Assembly: GCF_016595235.1 (NCBI RefSeq)
Contig: NZ_JAENHL010000008.1
Coordinates: 1,138,624 to 1,202,623 of the forward strand
Direction: 5' to 3'
DNA: 64,000 nucleotides
Source of the DNA: Taklimakanibacter albus
GTDB lineage: Bacteria; Pseudomonadota; Alphaproteobacteria; Rhizobiales; Aestuariivirgaceae
Shown here: positions 44,023-52,301 of the stretch, one piece after another
How positions within the stretch are numbered: the first letter of the stretch is position 1
Layout: every line of letters starts with the position of its first letter
Notes under the pieces: generated by a model
Seen by the model: only the letters and a program-made list of their open reading frames with translations
Databases searched by the model: none
Told to the model about the DNA's origin: nothing
Translations under genes and position numbers: made by a program

Positions 44023-45462
44023 TCAGATCCGCTCGATGGTCTTGCGGTATTTCTCGCGCACGCCCTCGGCGGAGGCCTGCGCGGCGGGCTCGGCAACGAG
44101 CTCGAGGGGCACGGCCCAGGCATCGGCGATTTCCTGGATCGGCGCGCCGGTGAGCGCGGCGGCGGCCTGGACGCCCGCGCCGCCCGCGGCGCTCTCGACC
44201 ATGGGGCAGGTCCAGACGGCGCGACCGGTAAGATCGGCAAGGATCTGCCGGTAAGCCTTGGACCGCGATGCGCCGCCAGTCAGAATCAAGCGTCCGCTAT
44301 CCGCAACCCCGGCCTGCTTCAGCAGATCTCCCCCTTCGAGCAGGCCGCACAGCACGCCCTCGACGGCCGCCCGGGCGATCTGGGCCGGCGTCGTGTCGCT
44401 GCGCAGCCCAGCCAGATGCCCGGTGGCGTGCGGCAAATTGGGAGTGCGCTCGCCGTCGAGATAAGGCACGAGGGTGAGGCCGCCCGATCCAGCGGGGCAA
44501 GCAAGGGCCAAACGGTCGAATTCCTCGACGCCGGTGCCCAGCAGACGGCGGAATGTATCGGTGACCTTGGCGGCGTTGAGCGTCGTCACCATCGGCAGGA
44601 AGGCACCCGTTGCGTCGGCATAGCCGTTGATCGCGCCACTGCCGTCGCGCACGCCATGCGGTGTCACGCCATAGATCGTGCCGCTGGTTCCCAGCGAAAT
44701 GACGGTATCGCCGGCACGGATGGCCATGCCCAGCGCGGCAGTCATGTTGTCGCCGGTGCCAGCCCCGACCACGGCGCCCTCAAGAGCGCCAAGGCCGGCC
44801 GGCGCCGTGACCTTGCCGGCCACAGCGCCGGAACCGATGATCTCGGGCAACACAGCCGCCCAGTCGATGTCAGAGACCGCAAGGCTGGCCAGAGCAGGTT
44901 CCCAGCGGTTGGTGAAAGGATTGAAGTAGCCGGTGCCGGAAGATCCGCCCCGCTCCGTCACGGCATGCCCGCTCAACCGGTAGATGATGTAGTCGAATGG
45001 CAACATGATGCGGCGCGCCTGCGCAACGAGGCCGGGATGGACGCGCTCGGTCCAAGCGAGCTTCGCAACAGTGAGCGCCGGGGCGGGAACGGATCCCGTG
45101 AGAACCGCCCATTCCCGTGCCGGTCGGCGGCGCAGTAGGGCTTCGGCATCCGGCGCAGACTCCGTGTCATTCCAGAGTTTTGCCTTTCGCAGCGGCCTGT
45201 CGCTTCCGTCCAGCATGACAAGGCCGTGGCCTTGGCCGCCGACAGAGATCGCGGCGATGCGCGCCAGATGCCCATTCACCTGTTCGAGGCATGCCTGCAA
45301 TGCGCTCCACCAGGCTTGCGGGTCCTGCTCGCTGATGGGCGGCGTCGTTGGCGGATGCGGTGCGCGGGCCTCGGCAACGACCGCGCCGTCATCGAGCCGG
45401 CGCAACATCACCGTGCAGGATTGGGTGGAGGAGTCGATACCGGCTACGAGATCGCGCGCCAT
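44023..45462 (-). CDS. FGGY carbohydrate kinase (xylulokinase-like)
   Basis: 479 residues from the ATG at 45462. FGGY kinase: phosphate loop AGIDSSTQSC at the start, substrate region NDTESAPDAEAL, catalytic Asp in GAGTGDNMTAALG (about 228-240), adenosine motif LILTGGASRSKAYRQILADL. It phosphorylates a sugar, probably a ketose, after import by the neighbouring transporter. The closest general type is XylB, but the epimerase and SIS isomerase suggest a rarer ketose. Four bases separate it from the SIS gene. Confidence 0.85.
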   Translation of the reverse strand: MARDLVAGIDSSTQSCTVMLRRLDDGAVVAEARAPHPPTTPPISEQDPQAWWSALQACLEQVNGHLARIAAISVGGQGHGLVMLDGSDRPLRKAKLWNDTESAPDAEALLRRRPAREWAVLTGSVPAPALTVAKLAWTERVHPGLVAQARRIMLPFDYIIYRLSGHAVTERGGSSGTGYFNPFTNRWEPALASLAVSDIDWAAVLPEIIGSGAVAGKVTAPAGLGALEGAVVGAGTGDNMTAALGMAIRAGDTVISLGTSGTIYGVTPHGVRDGSGAINGYADATGAFLPMVTTLNAAKVTDTFRRLLGTGVEEFDRLALACPAGSGGLTLVPYLDGERTPNLPHATGHLAGLRSDTTPAQIARAAVEGVLCGLLEGGDLLKQAGVADSGRLILTGGASRSKAYRQILADLTGRAVWTCPMVESAAGGAGVQAAAALTGAPIQEIADAWAVPLELVAEPAAQASAEGVREKYRKTIERI

Positions 45463-45466
45463 CGCC

Positions 45467-46099
45467 TCAGCTTCCGGCTCCTGCTCCGGCCAGCCGCTTG
45501 AGGCTCGCCTCGGCGTCGCGGCCGACCGCACCCGAGGGATGAGTGAAGAGGATCTTGTCCCAGCCGTAACCGCGCGCCACGCGCGTCACCTCGACCAGAG
45601 CGTCGGTGACGGCGGCAGATGCCAGAGAGCTTCCCGTCGCCACGACCGACCCGAGATCGGCGTCGTCCGGCAGAGCCAGACGGATCACATGATCAGACAT
45701 GCGGCCCAGTTCGGACTCGGGCACCGCGGTAATCGAAACCAGGCAGCCACAGAGCGTTCGGGCACGCGCGCAGAAGCTGTTCAATTCGGCGGAGCTGCCG
45801 CCCTTCGACAGGGCCAGGACGATATCGCCAGGCTGCAATACACCAAGCCCGCCATGAAGGCCGTCGGCGGGCGGCAGGTAGAAAGCCGGCGTGCCGCCGA
45901 CCGAGAGAAGATGCGCGGCGCGACTGGCGACCGCACCGGATGTGCCGCTGCCGGTGACCAGAATCTTTCCCGCGCAGGTGCTGAGAAGGCCGGCGACTTC
46001 GAGAAACGCATCATCAACTGCTGCAAGAGTCGCCAGCACGGCGTCCGCATCCGCACGAATGACCCGCCTCGCCCGATCCAGCAACTCCGCAGACGACAT
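45467..46099 (-). CDS. SIS-domain sugar isomerase
   Basis: 210 residues from the ATG at 46099, preceded by GGGAG. One SIS domain with phosphosugar-binding segments GKILVTGSGTSGAVASRAAH (about 41-60) and LALSKGGSSAELNSF (about 93-107). No CBS domains, unlike KdsD/GutQ. It is likely to interconvert a ketose phosphate and aldose phosphate, or to be a hexuloisomerase. First gene of the transport and catabolism operon, downstream of a candidate SorC operator. Confidence 0.78.
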   Translation of the reverse strand: MSSAELLDRARRVIRADADAVLATLAAVDDAFLEVAGLLSTCAGKILVTGSGTSGAVASRAAHLLSVGGTPAFYLPPADGLHGGLGVLQPGDIVLALSKGGSSAELNSFCARARTLCGCLVSITAVPESELGRMSDHVIRLALPDDADLGSVVATGSSLASAAVTDALVEVTRVARGYGWDKILFTHPSGAVGRDAEASLKRLAGAGAGS

Positions 46100-46193
46100 C
46101 GATAGGCTCCCATTATCCGGCCAGGAATGATCCCTTTGTCCCGAGCCGAGATCATTAAATCCTGTATCAAATATCGTCAAGTGAGCAATATTA

Positions 46194-46207
46194 CGCTCAT
46201 TTGAGCG
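46194..46207. promoter_or_regulatory. Candidate SorC operator before the sugar operon
   Basis: CGCTCA-TT-TGAGCG is a perfect interrupted palindrome. Its 12-base core GCTCATTTGAGC (46195-46206) recurs with one change upstream of the regulator gene (47225-47236). Confidence 0.6.
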
Positions 46208-46271
46208 AATATGAGGCACAACTTGCCCTTTGTCAGACTGCACCTCGAGAAATCAGGACCGAGATAGGCCG

Positions 46272-47207
46272 TCAGGCCAGCAGCCGGCGGGCCACACCGG
46301 CGTCGGTGACGAGAACATTGATCCACCCGCCGCGCAGCACTGCGGCTATCGCCTCGGCCTTTTCCAGCCCGCCGCCGATGCCGATGACTTCGGGGATGCG
46401 GCGCAATTGCGCGGTTGTGATGCTCAACCCCATTTCATCCAGCAGGTTCGGCACGGCGTTGCCGGCATCATCGATCAGGGTTGCGCACAGGTCGGCGCGG
46501 ACGCCTTTCGCGAGCGCCGCCTCCCGCCATGCCGGTGGAAAGCCGGAACACAGGCAGGATTCCTCGGGATGCCAGGACCCTATGCCGACGACGAGAACGT
46601 CGATCGCATCGTAGCGCGCCATCACACTGGCGATGGAGGGTTCGCTGCGCAGCCTCTCGATGAGCTGGGAGTCCTCGGCCCACATCGGGCCATAGACCGG
46701 ATAAGCCGCTCCGCCGCTGACGCTGGCAAGCCGGTGAACAAGTTCGACCGGACTTTGGGTGAAGTCTAACCCGGCAGGGCTGCCCGCTGCCTGAATAACA
46801 TCCACCTTTGGCAATCTGGCGGCGGCGCGCGCCGTCGCCGCCAGCGTCCGGCCCCAGGCAACGCCGAGCAACTGGCCATCCTCCAAGGTTTCCTCGAGCA
46901 GCTGTGCCGCCAGGATGCCCAAGGGCTGCGTCAGCGCGTTGGTCGGCAGGTCGGGACCGCTCAGGACCAGCGCGGCTTTCAGGTTGAATTTCTGCCGGAT
47001 GGCCTGCGCCAATTCCGTATCCAGATCGCCCTCCTCGGCGATCACGAAACGCACGATGCCGCTCTCAATGGCAGCATCGATCAACCGTGCGACCTTGAAT
47101 CGCGATATACCGAGCTCATCGGCGATCTGCGACTTGGTGCGCCGGCCAACGAAATACCGCTTCGCAACGAGCGCGGCCTGCACACGTTGAAGGGGACGGC
47201 GGGTCAT
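46272..47207 (-). CDS. SorC/DeoR family sugar-binding transcriptional regulator
   Basis: 311 residues from the ATG at 47207 (a GTG at 47213 is possible). An N-terminal helix-turn-helix (RTKSQIADELGISRFKVARLIDAAIESGIV, about 22-51) followed by the SorC sugar-phosphate-binding domain (GVAWGRTLAATARAA, AGSPAGLDFTQSPVELVHRLA, IGIGGGLEKAEAIAAVLRGG). It probably senses a phosphorylated intermediate of the sugar handled by the downstream operon. Matching palindromic elements precede this gene and the operon. Confidence 0.9.
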   Translation of the reverse strand: MTRRPLQRVQAALVAKRYFVGRRTKSQIADELGISRFKVARLIDAAIESGIVRFVIAEEGDLDTELAQAIRQKFNLKAALVLSGPDLPTNALTQPLGILAAQLLEETLEDGQLLGVAWGRTLAATARAAARLPKVDVIQAAGSPAGLDFTQSPVELVHRLASVSGGAAYPVYGPMWAEDSQLIERLRSEPSIASVMARYDAIDVLVVGIGSWHPEESCLCSGFPPAWREAALAKGVRADLCATLIDDAGNAVPNLLDEMGLSITTAQLRRIPEVIGIGGGLEKAEAIAAVLRGGWINVLVTDAGVARRLLA

Positions 47208-47224
47208 TTCCACTCTCTCAAAAA

Positions 47225-47236
47225 GCTCATTTGTGC
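47225..47236. promoter_or_regulatory. Second candidate SorC operator, upstream of the regulator
   Basis: GCTCATTTGTGC matches the core of the palindrome at 46195-46206 at 11 of 12 positions and lies just before the regulator start, with a wider inverted repeat CTCATT...AATGAG to about 47255. Suggests autoregulation. Confidence 0.5.
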
Positions 47237-47343
47237 ATGAATGTACTCGAATGAGAGATTTTTCAAGGTGGGATGGCCCGTCCCTTGAGATAGTCCGGGC
47301 CGGCGCTCCTCCCTAATGCTGGGCCAAACCACCCGCTAGAATG

Positions 47344-48723
47344 CTATTTCGCCACAAGCCGGGCGATCGCCTGGGCCACCTCATCGAAGCTGCCGCCGAG
47401 ATGATGGCCGCCCGCGAGCTTGAAATCGATGACACTGCCCTTGGCGAGATCGGGACAGATACTGTCGGTCTCGCTGTCGCCATAGACGCACAGCACCGGC
47501 GTGGGTTTGAGCTTCTCGATCTCGGGCTTGGTCGAAGGCCCCGCATTGTCGCCCCCCAGCCAGTCGGCGACATGGAATTCGAAGCTCGCATTAGGGGAAG
47601 AGCCGAGCAACGCGACAGCGGCCAGCGCCGGTTTCACGTCCGGGCCGAGCCGGTTGACCGCGAAGGGCAGAGCATCGGCGCCGAAGGAATAGCCGGCCAG
47701 GATGATCCTCTTCTTGTTCCACTGGCTCAGATAATAACGCGCGATGCGCCCGATATCATCGGCAAGCCCCTCGGGCGTGCGGGTTTCCCAGAAATATTTG
47801 ATCGACGAAATGCCGATGACCGGTATGCCCTTTGCCGCGAGGCTGCGCGCGACGCCATCGTCGAGATCGGCCCAGCCGCCATCGCCCGACAAAAAAATCG
47901 CGAAAGTATCGCTCTCGCTCACCGACGGGTCGCGGATCTCGGTGATCGGCAAATCCGCGAGCGCGTCGCTGAGAGCCGGCTTAAAGCCGGAATCGGCCCC
48001 GGCGATGGTCCAGTATGCGTCGATCAAGGCCGGCTGATAATCGGGCGGATTCAGGAACTCGTGCCCGACCTTGGGCAGATCGACGACGGTCGCGCCGTTC
48101 ATCGACTGGAAAAAAGCATGGGTCTTGTCGGGCGCGCAGGTCTGGTCGTCGGCGCCCTGAAGCGCGGTGAAGGGAGCCGGGAGCGCCGCCGTCGACGGGA
48201 GTTTCCCGGCAGCTTGAATGGCCGGGAAATTCACCGCCTTGCAGAGCGCATGCGCGACCGTCGCATCGGGACAGAAGCTCAAGGCCAGGCCGCCCTTGAA
48301 GGTGTTGGGTGGTGATCCCGCGACCGCCGCATAGGCCATGGTGGCTCCCGCCGAATAGCCGACGACCATCGGCTCGATATAATCCTTGAGATCGAGCTGC
48401 TTCTCGATCGCGCGCGCCGTGTCCTGGAGAACACCGGCAAGATAGAGGCAGGATTTGCCGTAGGAGCCGAGATTCTTCGTGAAGACCGCCATGTCGATCC
48501 CGAGCACCAGCGTGTCGGCATCGCTCAGATAGCCGGCCATCGTCACCGCCGTCTGATCCCAGCCCTTCTCGCCCGAAAAGAAGAAGGCGACCGATTTCGA
48601 TTCGCCCGATGGACGGATGATTTCGATATCGCCAAAAGGCGCGACGGTGATTTTCTCGGCGCTTGCCGGTTCGGCAGCGCCGAGCGCCGCTCCGGCGAGA
48701 AGAAAGGCAATCACACGTTTCAT
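47344..48723 (-). CDS. acvB: AcvB/VirJ-like periplasmic lysyl-phosphatidylglycerol hydrolase
   Basis: 459 residues from the ATG at 48723; a frame extending to 49293 is the shadow of the mprF gene. A signal peptide (MKRVIAFLLAGAALGAAEPASAE) leads into two alpha/beta hydrolase-like halves. The first has VVGYSAGATMAYA and the second ILAGYSFGADALPF, the VirJ-type nucleophile elbow, with a final GGHHLGG bearing the likely catalytic His. In Agrobacterium AcvB hydrolyses lysyl-phosphatidylglycerol made by LpiA, tuning membrane charge. Here it directly follows the mprF/lpiA homologue, the same order, supporting this function. Confidence 0.88.
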   Translation of the reverse strand: MKRVIAFLLAGAALGAAEPASAEKITVAPFGDIEIIRPSGESKSVAFFFSGEKGWDQTAVTMAGYLSDADTLVLGIDMAVFTKNLGSYGKSCLYLAGVLQDTARAIEKQLDLKDYIEPMVVGYSAGATMAYAAVAGSPPNTFKGGLALSFCPDATVAHALCKAVNFPAIQAAGKLPSTAALPAPFTALQGADDQTCAPDKTHAFFQSMNGATVVDLPKVGHEFLNPPDYQPALIDAYWTIAGADSGFKPALSDALADLPITEIRDPSVSESDTFAIFLSGDGGWADLDDGVARSLAAKGIPVIGISSIKYFWETRTPEGLADDIGRIARYYLSQWNKKRIILAGYSFGADALPFAVNRLGPDVKPALAAVALLGSSPNASFEFHVADWLGGDNAGPSTKPEIEKLKPTPVLCVYGDSETDSICPDLAKGSVIDFKLAGGHHLGGSFDEVAQAIARLVAK

Positions 48724-48755
48724 TGTCCGCCACTCCCTGCGAGCACCATCCCATT

Positions 48756-51377
48756 TCACGGAACGTCTCCTTCTCCATTCGCCGCGACGACGGAAGCCTT
48801 GCGCCGCCGCGATATCAGCACCGCGACATCGAGCAGAACCAGAGGCAGCGACAATCCACCCGGGCAGGCCAGATAACGCGGCCGCCAGTCCGGGCGGAAT
48901 TTCTCCTTGAAGGCGCGCAGCCCCTCGAAACCATAGATCTGCTCGCCATGCTGGAAGATGAGATTGCCGGCCTTGTGCCAGGCCGGCGCCAAAGGATGGC
49001 CTTCGAGACCTGAAAGCGGCGCCATGCCGAGACTGAAACATTTGAAGCCCTGCGCCTTGCCCCACAGGAGCAGCTGGACGAAGAGGAAATCCATATGGCC
49101 GCGCGGCGCATCGGTGCGATGGCGCATCAGGTCGACGGAAAGCTCGCGCTTGCCGGCGCTCTGCCAGAGATTGGCGAACGCGACGATCTTGCCCGCATGC
49201 CGGATCACCGCGAGATCGAAGCCCGAGAGATAGGCCGGATCGAAATGACCGACCGAGAATTGCTTCTCGACAGCGCCTTTCGCGGCGAGCCATTCATCCG
49301 AAATCTCGCGCAGCTCAGGGATGAGCGCTCCAACGCCACCGGCCGGCACGACGGCGAAGGCAAGCCCCTGACGCTCCGCCTTGTGGCTCGACTGCCGGAG
49401 ATTGGCGCGCGCGCCGCCTTCGAGGGAGAAGGCCTGGAGATCGATGAGCGCCTCCTCGCCGAGCTTGAGGAGGGAAAGCCCGAGATCGAGATATCGCGGC
49501 AGGTTCGCGGCATTCACCTCATAGAAGACCGGCTTGCCGCCACGCCGGTCGACAAGCTCGCGGAAGCGCCAGAGCAAATCGTCGAAGCGCTCTTCGGCGC
49601 CGATCGGATCGCCCATCACGATCCAGCTCATCCCCTGGATATCATACATGAGAAATGCATCGCGCTCGGGCGCGATCAGGAATTGCTTGTCGCCGGTGAG
49701 GGCCAGATTGGCTTCCGTGTTGCCGGCCTGAGCGACGATGCGCACCACATCCGGCGAGATTGCGTAGGAGCGCGTGAGGCGGCCGCGCGCCGGGCGCAGC
49801 AGCAGATAGGCGCCGAGGCCACCGGCGATCAGTACCACCAGCAGGCTGGCCCGTAGAAAGCGCGGCGCATCGGCCGAATAGGCGATCTGCCACCAGAGCT
49901 CATTGGAGTAGCCGACCTGCTTGTAAGAGAGATTACCCACCCAGATCGAAGCGGCGCAGGCCAGCGTTACGGCGACCACGGCCATCGGCGAGGGATCTTC
50001 ATTGAGGAGCGACGACTGGCGATAGAAAGCGCTTCGGCTCAGGAGAACGAGCACCAGCACGACGGCGAGGACGCTCGCCTCTTCCCAATCCAGCCCCTTG
50101 GCGAGCGATACCACGATGCCGCAGCCGAGCAGCAGGACGACCAGCGACCAGGCGGCGTCGAGGCGCCGGTACAGTCCGATCGACAGCAGCAGGAGGAAGA
50201 AGCCGGCGACGCTGCCGATGAGATGCGAGAGCTCGATGAAGGGAAGCGGCACGAGATCGGTAAGGATTTCCATGCGGATCTCGAGCGTCGGTGTCGCGCC
50301 GGAGACCAGCAGGACGAGACCGCCGGTGAAGACCGCGATGGCGATGACCGGCGGCAGCAGCGCATGGAAGATCGGCCGCGCTGCCAGCGTCGCGGCCTTG
50401 ATCCTGAAGAGATGCGGCTGCGCCTCGCGCACCGCCATGAGCGCCGCGGCAATAAGGAACGGCAAGATGTAATAGAGGCAGCGATAGAGGAGGACCGCAG
50501 CCAGAAGACTATGCGGCGGAACCTGTGGCAGCGCCAGCAGCATGCCGGCCTCGAGCACGCCGAGGCTTCCCGGTATATGCGAGATGAAGCCCGCGACGAC
50601 GATGAGCGCGAAGAGGCCGGTGAAGGCGATGAGGCTCATATCCGCTTCCGGCGGCAGCAGCACCCAGAGGGCTGACGCGCTCACCAGCATGTCGATGGCG
50701 CCCAGGAGGATCTGCGCCGCGCTCATGGGCAGGCCCGGCAGACGCAGCGACCAGCCGCCGATGGTCAAGGGCGCCGGCCAGTTCCAGCGATAGATCAGGT
50801 AGGCCGCAACCAATCCCGCGAGCCCTGCCCCCAACAACGACACGACGATGCGCGGCGCCGCCAGCATGCGGGCAAGGAAGTCCGGCTCGGCGATCATCGA
50901 GAGCGCGGCGACCGCCGCGAGCCCCAGCCAGAAGGAAAGGCCGGTAATGACGACGATGCGGCCGATCTCGGCGGCGGAAAGCCCGAGGCTGCCATAGATG
51001 CGGAACCTGACCGCACCACCGGTCAAGGCACCGAAGCCCAGGGTCTGGCTCATGGCGCTTGCGATGAAACCGACATAGGCGGCGTCCGATGACCGCAGCT
51101 TCTTGGAGATGCTGCGCAACGCCAGCACATCATAGGCCATCAGCACGAGATAGCTCATGCAGGTAAAAGCCAGACACAAAGCGAGGGCACGCCAGGAAGC
51201 GGACCAGAAACTGCCGCTGATGTCGGCGAAGGTAACTTCGGCCAGCGTCATGTGCAGGAAAGCCGCGGAGAGCGCGAACAGCACCACGCCCAAGGCGACC
51301 GGCGCCCAGTGCAGAACGCGCCGCGCCGTTTCTCCCGGCAATGAAAGATGGCCCTCTTTCGACAGGTGGCTGTCCAT
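48756..51377 (-). CDS. lpiA: Bifunctional lysylphosphatidylglycerol flippase/synthase
   Basis: 873 residues from the ATG at 51377. The first 530 or so residues contain about 14 membrane helices (flippase part; FGALTGGAVRFRIYGSLGLS is the conserved loop). The remainder is the cytoplasmic DUF2156/GNAT-like synthase (FLIAPERDAFLMYDIQGMSWIVMGDPIG, FYEVNA, and the C-terminal PLSGLEGHPLAPAWHKAGNLIFQHGEQIYGFEGLRAFKEKF part that matches MprF). It transfers lysine from Lys-tRNA to phosphatidylglycerol and flips the lipid, lowering membrane negative charge against acid and cationic peptides. Operon with acvB. Confidence 0.94.
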   Translation of the reverse strand: MDSHLSKEGHLSLPGETARRVLHWAPVALGVVLFALSAAFLHMTLAEVTFADISGSFWSASWRALALCLAFTCMSYLVLMAYDVLALRSISKKLRSSDAAYVGFIASAMSQTLGFGALTGGAVRFRIYGSLGLSAAEIGRIVVITGLSFWLGLAAVAALSMIAEPDFLARMLAAPRIVVSLLGAGLAGLVAAYLIYRWNWPAPLTIGGWSLRLPGLPMSAAQILLGAIDMLVSASALWVLLPPEADMSLIAFTGLFALIVVAGFISHIPGSLGVLEAGMLLALPQVPPHSLLAAVLLYRCLYYILPFLIAAALMAVREAQPHLFRIKAATLAARPIFHALLPPVIAIAVFTGGLVLLVSGATPTLEIRMEILTDLVPLPFIELSHLIGSVAGFFLLLLSIGLYRRLDAAWSLVVLLLGCGIVVSLAKGLDWEEASVLAVVLVLVLLSRSAFYRQSSLLNEDPSPMAVVAVTLACAASIWVGNLSYKQVGYSNELWWQIAYSADAPRFLRASLLVVLIAGGLGAYLLLRPARGRLTRSYAISPDVVRIVAQAGNTEANLALTGDKQFLIAPERDAFLMYDIQGMSWIVMGDPIGAEERFDDLLWRFRELVDRRGGKPVFYEVNAANLPRYLDLGLSLLKLGEEALIDLQAFSLEGGARANLRQSSHKAERQGLAFAVVPAGGVGALIPELREISDEWLAAKGAVEKQFSVGHFDPAYLSGFDLAVIRHAGKIVAFANLWQSAGKRELSVDLMRHRTDAPRGHMDFLFVQLLLWGKAQGFKCFSLGMAPLSGLEGHPLAPAWHKAGNLIFQHGEQIYGFEGLRAFKEKFRPDWRPRYLACPGGLSLPLVLLDVAVLISRRRKASVVAANGEGDVP

Positions 51378-51532
51378 GGCGACCACTATTTGCCGCGCCG
51401 GGCCCCCTGTCAAAGCCGTTCGCGGAAGCCTGTGAGTTTCCACACAGACGGCGGCGGCGCTTCGCCGTTAAATCATCCCATCAATTTCCAAGCCGGCCAT
51501 TCGAGAACCGGGGCAACAAAGGAAAGAGACCC

Positions 51533-51820
51533 ATGAGCACGCATGTCGAGCATCGCGCCATTGCCCGTCCACCCCAGCTTTCTCTGCTCAGCAGATTCAC
51601 CACGTGGCTGGGCGCCGGATTCAAGACCTGGCGGGCGCAGCAAATCGAGCGCGCCAATATCGAAGCGCTGACAGCACTCGGCCCCGAGCTCCTGGATGAC
51701 GTCGGCGTGACCATCCATAAGGCCGGCAAACCACCGAAATCCATCGCCATCTGCAACCCGCATCTGATCGCCATGGATTCGCTGTCCATGTCCAAGCCGA
51801 CCGAACGCGGCGAGTTCTAG
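51533..51820 (+). CDS. DUF1127-like small protein
   Basis: 95 residues from the ATG at 51533, with GGAAAGAG upstream. The middle part WRAQQIERANIEALTALGPELLDDVGV resembles the short DUF1127 (YjiS-like) arginine-rich motif, flanked by a basic start and a longer tail than usual. In alphaproteobacteria these small proteins act in phosphate, stress or RNA-related regulation, but evidence is limited. Divergent from lpiA with about 155 bases between them, and followed by a terminator-like hairpin. Confidence 0.65.
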   Translation: MSTHVEHRAIARPPQLSLLSRFTTWLGAGFKTWRAQQIERANIEALTALGPELLDDVGVTIHKAGKPPKSIAICNPHLIAMDSLSMSKPTERGEF

Positions 51821-51841
51821 GCCATCTCGAACTCGGCCCGT

Positions 51842-51880
51842 GCAGGGCTGTCCGGTAATGCCCTCTCCGGGCAGCCCTGC
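51842..51880. terminator. Bidirectional hairpin between convergent genes
   Basis: A 14-bp stem with one T-G pair (GCAGGGCTGTCCGG at 51842-51855 with CCGGGCAGCCCTGC at 51867-51880), lying between the DUF1127-like gene and the end of the oxidase operon. Only weak T-runs follow on each side. Confidence 0.65.
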
Positions 51881-51893
51881 CTCTATTTCCTGG

Positions 51894-52301
51894 TCACGCC
51901 TCGGTGTTCATGTTGTAGCTGTCATAGAGGACTTTCCAGCCGCCCTTCTCCTTGCGCCAGACCACGACATATTTGGCGATTTCCATGACCGGCTTGCCAT
52001 CGACCTCGTGACCGAACTCGACTTTGCCGAAATCGGATGCGAGCGAGCCGTCGTCGGAGATCACGATGCGCTCGGGCGTGAAGCGGAGATTGAGGCCGGG
52101 AATGGTGTCCATCATCTTCTTCCAGCTGGCGCGGATATGCGCGGTGCCATGCACCGCCGGTTCGCCCGGCCACACCAATGAACCGTCATGGGCGTAGAAG
52201 CCGACCACGGCGTCGAGCTTCTTGGCCGACGCGGCCTTGCCCCATTCCTCATCCAGCCGACGGATCGCCGCTTCATCGGCCTTGTGCTTTTCACCCTGCA
52301 T
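51894..52301 (-). CDS. SnoaL-like / DUF4440 protein, last gene of the oxidase operon
   Basis: 135 residues of NTF2-like fold: N-terminal helix AIRRLDEEWGKAASAKKLDAVVGFYAHDGSLVWPG, central VHGTAHIRASWKKMM, and C-terminal strand ending YVVVWRKEKGGWKVLYDSYNMN. Proteins of this type bind small molecules; some are isomerases or cyclases. Its start overlaps the cyclase gene stop by 11 bases, so it belongs to the operon. Whether it acts on the oxidase product is not known. Confidence 0.8.
   Translation of the reverse strand: MQGEKHKADEAAIRRLDEEWGKAASAKKLDAVVGFYAHDGSLVWPGEPAVHGTAHIRASWKKMMDTIPGLNLRFTPERIVISDDGSLASDFGKVEFGHEVDGKPVMEIAKYVVVWRKEKGGWKVLYDSYNMNTEA

Noticed and set aside
47344-49293. A 649-residue AcvB with a long N-terminal extension
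   Set aside because: The extra part is Arg-rich and antisense-like to the mprF frame; the signal peptide begins at the ATG at 48723.
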